Assembly (NCBI GenBank): GCA_023430705.1
Contig: JAEYZJ010000342.1
Coordinates: 1-9,279, forward strand
DNA: 9,279 nt
Source: Pseudomonadota bacterium
Lineage (GTDB): Bacteria > Pseudomonadota > Alphaproteobacteria > Rhizobiales > Devosiaceae
Direction: 5' to 3'
Shown here: one piece after another, positions 6,101-9,279 of the stretch
How the letters are laid out: the number at the start of each line of letters is the position of its first letter
Numbering within the stretch: the stretch's first letter is position 1
Translations under genes and position numbers: made by a program
The notes under the pieces: generated by a model
What the model was told of the DNA's origin: nothing
The model's input: only the letters and a program-made list of their open reading frames with translations
The model's database searches: none

Positions 6101-7547
6101 CGCGTTCATGCCCCAGGAGTGAGCCGTAGAGATCGGCGTATTTCTCGGCGCTGAGTTCCCACGAAACGTCGGACTTCATTCCGCGCCGCTGCATTTTGGT
6201 CCAGACCTTGCGCCGCGAATAGAGGGCGATGGTCCGGCGGATCGCCTCGCCAAGCGCTTCTTCGGTGGCCGGCGAGAACACCACGCCCGTCGCCACCCCT
6301 GCCTCGATCGCCGCCTCGTTGGCGTCGATCACGGTGTCGGCAAGCCCGCCGACTCGGCTGACCACCGGGATGCAGCCATAGCGCAGTCCGTAGAGCTGGG
6401 TCAGCCCGCAGGGTTCGAACCGCGAAGGGATCAGGATGGCGTCTGCCCCGCCCTGCAGCAGGTGGCTCAGCTTCTCGTTGTAGCCGATGACGACGCCGAC
6501 CTTGCCCGGGTGGCGGAGCGCCGCGCCGGCGAAGGCGTCCTCGATGGCGCCCTCGCCCGTGCCGAGCACCGCCAGCCGCCCGCCCTGCGCCACCAGCGCA
6601 TCGACGAGGCCGGGCAGCATGTCGAGACCCTTCTGCCAGGTGAGCCGGCTGACCACGCAGAAGATCGGCCCATGGCCGGGATCGAGCTGGAACCGCTCCT
6701 CGATCGCCGCCTTGTTGGCAGCCCGGTTGAACACGGTCGAGGCGCTGTAGGTCTGCACCAGCGCTTCGTCCGTCGCGGGGTTCCATTCCTCGGCGTCGAT
6801 GCCGTTGAGGATCCCCGTCACCGTGACGGAGCGCGACTGCAGCAGCCCCTCGAGTCCCATGCCGTACTCGGGCGTGCGGATCTCGTGGGCATAGGTCGGG
6901 CTCACGGTGGTCACCTGGTCGGCGAGCTGCAGCCCGGCCTTGAGGTAGCTGATATTGCCGAAGAACTCGATGGATGCGGTGCGCGCTGCCTCGTAGTCGA
7001 GCTTGAGGGCGTTGAACACGTCCCAGCTGAAGATGCCCTGGAAGGCGATGTTGTGAACCGTGAGCACAGTCTTTGCCGTGCTGCCGGGGTTGAACCTCAC
7101 ATAGGCCGGCACCAGCCCCGACTGCCAGTCGTGGCAGTGGAGGATGTCCGGCACGTAGCCGTCGATGATCCCCAGCGAGATCTGGTAGGCGGCAAAGCTC
7201 AGCCCCGCGAAACGCTGCCAGTTGTCCGGCCAGTCCCTGCCGTCGGGGCCGAGATAGGGGTTTCCCGGCCGGTCGAAGAGGTGCGGCGCATCGACCGCGA
7301 TGACGTCCAGCCCCCCGGCGCGCCCGGCCATCAGCCGCGCCTCGCCACCGAAGAAGTCGTCCGCGAACCGGTGGACTTCGCGTCCCCCGCCCAGCCCGTC
7401 GAGCACCGCCGGGTAGCCCGGCAGCAGCACCCGCATCGACACGCCGTGCGGCGCCAGCGCGGCCGGTAGCGCACCGACGACGTCGGCGAGCCCGCCGGTC
7501 TTGACCAGCGGGAACGCCTCGGAGGCGACGGACAGGACTTCGATCAT
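6081..7547 (-). CDS. glgA: Glycogen synthase GlgA (ADP-glucose, GT5)
   Basis: GlgA transfers glucose from ADP-glucose to the non-reducing ends of growing alpha-1,4-glucan. The 488-residue protein starts MIEVLSVASEAFPLVKTGGL, with the ADP-glucose-binding Lys16-Thr-Gly-Gly-Leu. It also has LHCHDWQSGLVPAYV (137-150), TVHNIAFQG (163-171), the second-domain SRLTWQKGLD with Lys306, and the E-X7-E type segment FEPCGLTQLYGLRYG starting at Glu378, followed by GGLADTV. These are the hallmarks of the GT5 two-Rossmann-domain bacterial synthase. The C-terminus is short and acidic (HERDDDSDD) and its last bases overlap pgm. The gene begins 12 bp after the glgC stop with no clear Shine-Dalgarno sequence before the ATG, so it probably depends on ribosomes arriving from glgC. 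No broken or missing catalytic element is visible. Confidence 0.97.
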   Translation of the reverse strand: MIEVLSVASEAFPLVKTGGLADVVGALPAALAPHGVSMRVLLPGYPAVLDGLGGGREVHRFADDFFGGEARLMAGRAGGLDVIAVDAPHLFDRPGNPYLGPDGRDWPDNWQRFAGLSFAAYQISLGIIDGYVPDILHCHDWQSGLVPAYVRFNPGSTAKTVLTVHNIAFQGIFSWDVFNALKLDYEAARTASIEFFGNISYLKAGLQLADQVTTVSPTYAHEIRTPEYGMGLEGLLQSRSVTVTGILNGIDAEEWNPATDEALVQTYSASTVFNRAANKAAIEERFQLDPGHGPIFCVVSRLTWQKGLDMLPGLVDALVAQGGRLAVLGTGEGAIEDAFAGAALRHPGKVGVVIGYNEKLSHLLQGGADAILIPSRFEPCGLTQLYGLRYGCIPVVSRVGGLADTVIDANEAAIEAGVATGVVFSPATEEALGEAIRRTIALYSRRKVWTKMQRRGMKSDVSWELSAEKYADLYGSLLGHERDDDSDD

Positions 7548-7559
7548 GGGCCGCGCCAG

Positions 7560-8831
7560 TTACTTGCTCGCCATGTAGGCGTCGACCATGGGCTGGGTCA
7601 CCAGCGTCACGCCGTCCGCCGTCCGCCGGAACCACTGCGCATCGAACGCGGGATCCTCGCCGATCACCAGCCCCTCGGGGATGGTGACGCCGCGATCGAC
7701 CACGACCTTGCGCAGGCGCGCCCCGCGTCCGATCGTGCAATAGGGCAGGACGACCGCCTCGTGCAGCTCGGAATAGGAATGCACGCGGCTGCCGGTCGAG
7801 AGCAGCGTTTTGTCGAGCGCGCCGCCCGACACGATGCAGTCGCCCGAGACCAGCGAGTTGACCGCCGAGCCGCGCCGCCCGTCGAAGTCATGCACGAACT
7901 TGGCCGGCGGGGTGATTTCGGCAAAGGTCCAGATCGGCCAGTCGCGGTCGTAGAGATCGAGCTGCGGGGTGACGTCGCAGAGGTCGATATTGGCCTTCCA
8001 GTAGGCGTCCACCGTGCCGACATCGCGCCAGTAGGCCACGTCCTCGTTCGGCGAGCGCACGCACGAGCGCGGGAAGCGGTGGGCCCAGGCGGAGCCGTTC
8101 TTGACGATGTAGGGAATGATGTCCTTGCCGAAATCGCGGCTCGAGCCCTCGGTGGCCGCGTCGCGGCGCAACTGCTCCATCAGGAAGCGCGTCTCGAACA
8201 CGTAGATGCCCATCGAGGCCAGCGCCATGTCCGGATTGTCAGGCATGCCCGGCGGATCCTTGGGCTTTTCGACGAAATCGACGATCCGGTCGCGGCCGTC
8301 GACATGCATGACGCCGAAGCCGGTCGCCTCCATGCGGGGCACCTCGAGGCAACCGACGGTCACGTCGGCGCCGGTATCGACGTGCTGGCGCAGCATGATC
8401 TCGTAGTCCATCTTGTAGATGTGGTCGCCGGCCAAGAGCACGATGTAGCGCGGGCCGTAATCCTCGATGATGTCCATGTTCTGGTACACGGCGTCGGCGG
8501 TGCCCTCGTACCACTGCGTCTCGGACACGCGCTGCGAAGCCGGGAGCACGTCGAAGCTCTCGTTTCGCTCGGTGCGCAGGAAGTTCCAGCCGCGCTGCAG
8601 GTGGCGGATCAGCGAGTGCGCCTGGTACTGCGTGGCCACCGAGATGCGGCGGATGCCCGAGTTCAGCGCATTGCTGAGGGCAAAGTCGATGATGCGCGAC
8701 TTGCCGCCGAAATAGACGGCGGGCTTGGCGCGCCGGTCCGTCAGCTCGAACAGCCGGGTCCCCCGCCCGCCTGCCAGCACATAAGCCATCGCCTCGCGCG
8801 CCAGCGGCGACGGTGTCCGATAGTCAGCCAT
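7560..8831 (-). CDS. glgC: Glucose-1-phosphate adenylyltransferase GlgC
   Basis: GlgC makes ADP-glucose from glucose-1-phosphate and ATP, the committed and regulated step of bacterial glycogen synthesis. The 423 residues carry the nucleotide loop YVLAGGRGTRL (17-27), RAKPAVYFGGKSRIIDFALSN (34-54), the catalytic aspartate in LAGDHIYK (Asp136), the glucose-1-P-binding FVEKP (Lys189), SSRDFGKDIIPYI and YWRDVGTVDAYWKANIDL. A C-terminal left-handed beta-helix domain follows, ending near VIPEGLVIGEDP and LVTQPM. The E. coli fructose-1,6-bisphosphate site Lys39 aligns with Arg33 here (LTDRRAKP), as in the Agrobacterium enzyme. That suggests activation by fructose-6-phosphate and pyruvate instead; this is inference from family knowledge. 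The ATG at 8831 is set by a strong ribosome-binding site. The 74 bp upstream (8832-8905) hold that site and otherwise nothing I recognise, so transcription probably continues from glgB. Confidence 0.97.
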   Translation of the reverse strand: MADYRTPSPLAREAMAYVLAGGRGTRLFELTDRRAKPAVYFGGKSRIIDFALSNALNSGIRRISVATQYQAHSLIRHLQRGWNFLRTERNESFDVLPASQRVSETQWYEGTADAVYQNMDIIEDYGPRYIVLLAGDHIYKMDYEIMLRQHVDTGADVTVGCLEVPRMEATGFGVMHVDGRDRIVDFVEKPKDPPGMPDNPDMALASMGIYVFETRFLMEQLRRDAATEGSSRDFGKDIIPYIVKNGSAWAHRFPRSCVRSPNEDVAYWRDVGTVDAYWKANIDLCDVTPQLDLYDRDWPIWTFAEITPPAKFVHDFDGRRGSAVNSLVSGDCIVSGGALDKTLLSTGSRVHSYSELHEAVVLPYCTIGRGARLRKVVVDRGVTIPEGLVIGEDPAFDAQWFRRTADGVTLVTQPMVDAYMASK

Positions 8832-8836
8832 GCAAT

Positions 8837-8843
8837 CCTCCCC
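8837..8843 (-). promoter_or_regulatory. Ribosome-binding site of glgC
   Basis: On the minus strand GGGGAGG lies five bases before the ATG at 8831. It is the best Shine-Dalgarno match in the glycogen operon and fixes the glgC start. The other glg genes in the window have weak sites and overlap or nearly touch the gene before them, so glgC may be the main re-initiation point after glgB. Confidence 0.75.
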
Positions 8844-8905
8844 ACTCGCGGTGACCGCTGCGGCCAGGCCGACCTGTCACCCACAACACCCTGCTTGCCC
8901 CGTTC

Positions 8906-9279
8906 TCACGCGGGATCGTATTTCAAGTACAACGTCGACATCGGCGGCAGGTAAAGATCGGCGTAGGGGCCGAGGCCTTCGACCTCGCTCGCCCTGGCAA
9001 CCACCCTGCCCTGGTTGCCCGTGTTGGTTCCGCCGTACCAGCCGGCGTCGGTATTGAGCCGTTCCACCCAGTTGCCCGCAAGGGGCATCGGTACGCGGTA
9101 GTTGTCGCGCGGAACGGGGGTCATGTTGGAGATCACCACCACCGGATGGGCCCCGGGCGCCTTGCGGACGAACGCAAACACCGAGTTCTGGTGATCGTTC
9201 CCGATCAGCCACTCGAAACCCTCGGGCTCGTTGTCGCGGGCATGCAGCGCCGGCAGCTCGCGGTAGAGGGCGTTGAGGT
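8906..9279 (-). CDS. glgB: 1,4-alpha-glucan branching enzyme GlgB (C-terminal end only)
   Basis: GlgB cuts alpha-1,4 chains and rejoins them as alpha-1,6 branches. Only the last 124 residues are in the window; the frame is open to the right edge, so the gene continues upstream of it. The visible part is the end of the GH13 region and the C-terminal beta domain. It reads LNALYRELPALHARDNEPEG, then FEWLIGNDHQNSVFAFVR, VVVISNMTPVPRDNYRVPMP and LNTDAGWYGGTNTGNQG, and ends with LPPMSTLYLKYDPA. These match the E. coli GlgB end (LNRLYREHPALHELD, ASNFTPVPRHDYR, LNTDSMHYHGSNAGN, LPPLATIWL) closely in order and spacing. The GTG near 9181 is internal, not a start. The catalytic residues lie outside the window. 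It is 74 bp upstream of glgC and presumably heads or continues the same operon. Confidence 0.95.
   Translation of the reverse strand, partial: LNALYRELPALHARDNEPEGFEWLIGNDHQNSVFAFVRKAPGAHPVVVISNMTPVPRDNYRVPMPLAGNWVERLNTDAGWYGGTNTGNQGRVVARASEVEGLGPYADLYLPPMSTLYLKYDPA

Noticed and set aside
4397..6154. A 585-codon plus-strand open frame opposite pgm
   Set aside because: It is antisense to a gene with full catalytic motifs, is very rich in Arg/Val/Asp/His with no recognisable domain, and is the expected by-product of high-GC codon use.
6106..7740. A 544-codon minus-strand open frame overlapping glgA
   Set aside because: It is Arg/Gly/Ala-rich out-of-frame shadow sequence; glgA in the other frame has all GT5 motifs.
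8832..8905. Possible promoter or small RNA in the glgB-glgC gap
   Set aside because: Apart from the glgC ribosome-binding site I see only a short near-palindrome (gcggtgaccgc) and no convincing -35/-10 pair.
7761..8954. A 397-codon plus-strand open frame opposite glgC
   Set aside because: It is an antisense shadow of glgC with no domain signature and no ribosome-binding site; it also runs across the glgB-glgC gap.
2296..9279. The glycogen cluster as a novel system
   Set aside because: Gene content and order match the known alphaproteobacterial glg operon and each enzyme has its standard catalytic motifs where visible.

Overview
This is a GC-rich, densely coded chromosomal segment, most likely from an alphaproteobacterium of the Hyphomicrobiales (Rhizobiales) type. 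The evidence for this is the gene order glgB-glgC-glgA-pgm-glgX, which I recall from Agrobacterium and relatives, the very Agrobacterium-like GlgC sequence, and high third-position GC. The genus cannot be resolved from the window. I see no tRNA, rRNA, CRISPR array, transposase or phage gene, and the genes have broadly similar composition.

Left part (1-2270, + strand): the end of a urease accessory operon. It holds the 3' part of ureF (cut by the window edge), a small four-helix membrane protein resembling DUF3995, ureG, and a GNAT-family acetyltransferase. The first three are joined by ATGA start/stop overlaps, so they are probably translated in a coupled way. The GNAT gene follows ureG after 24 bp and has a strong Shine-Dalgarno sequence inside a small hairpin. 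UreF and UreG act together with UreH/UreD and UreE to load nickel into apo-urease; the structural genes would lie upstream, outside the window.

Right part (2296-9279, - strand): a glycogen operon read right to left. It holds glgB (C-terminal end only, cut by the window edge), glgC, glgA, pgm and glgX. Pgm interconverts glucose-6-P and glucose-1-P, GlgC makes ADP-glucose, GlgA polymerises it, GlgB adds alpha-1,6 branches, and GlgX debranches during breakdown. The glgC-glgA-pgm-glgX genes are separated by 13 bp or less or overlap; glgB and glgC are 74 bp apart.

The two operons converge with only 25 bp between the stop codons. No gene-free stretch exceeds 75 bp. Most of the window is ordinary housekeeping and storage metabolism and I do not see a new multi-gene system. 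The points worth a second look are a substituted G4 motif in UreG, a perfect GC-rich palindrome inside ureF coding sequence, the membrane protein between ureF and ureG, a hairpin covering the GNAT ribosome-binding site, a proline-rich tail on GlgX, and a TTG start followed by a strong hairpin in glgX.
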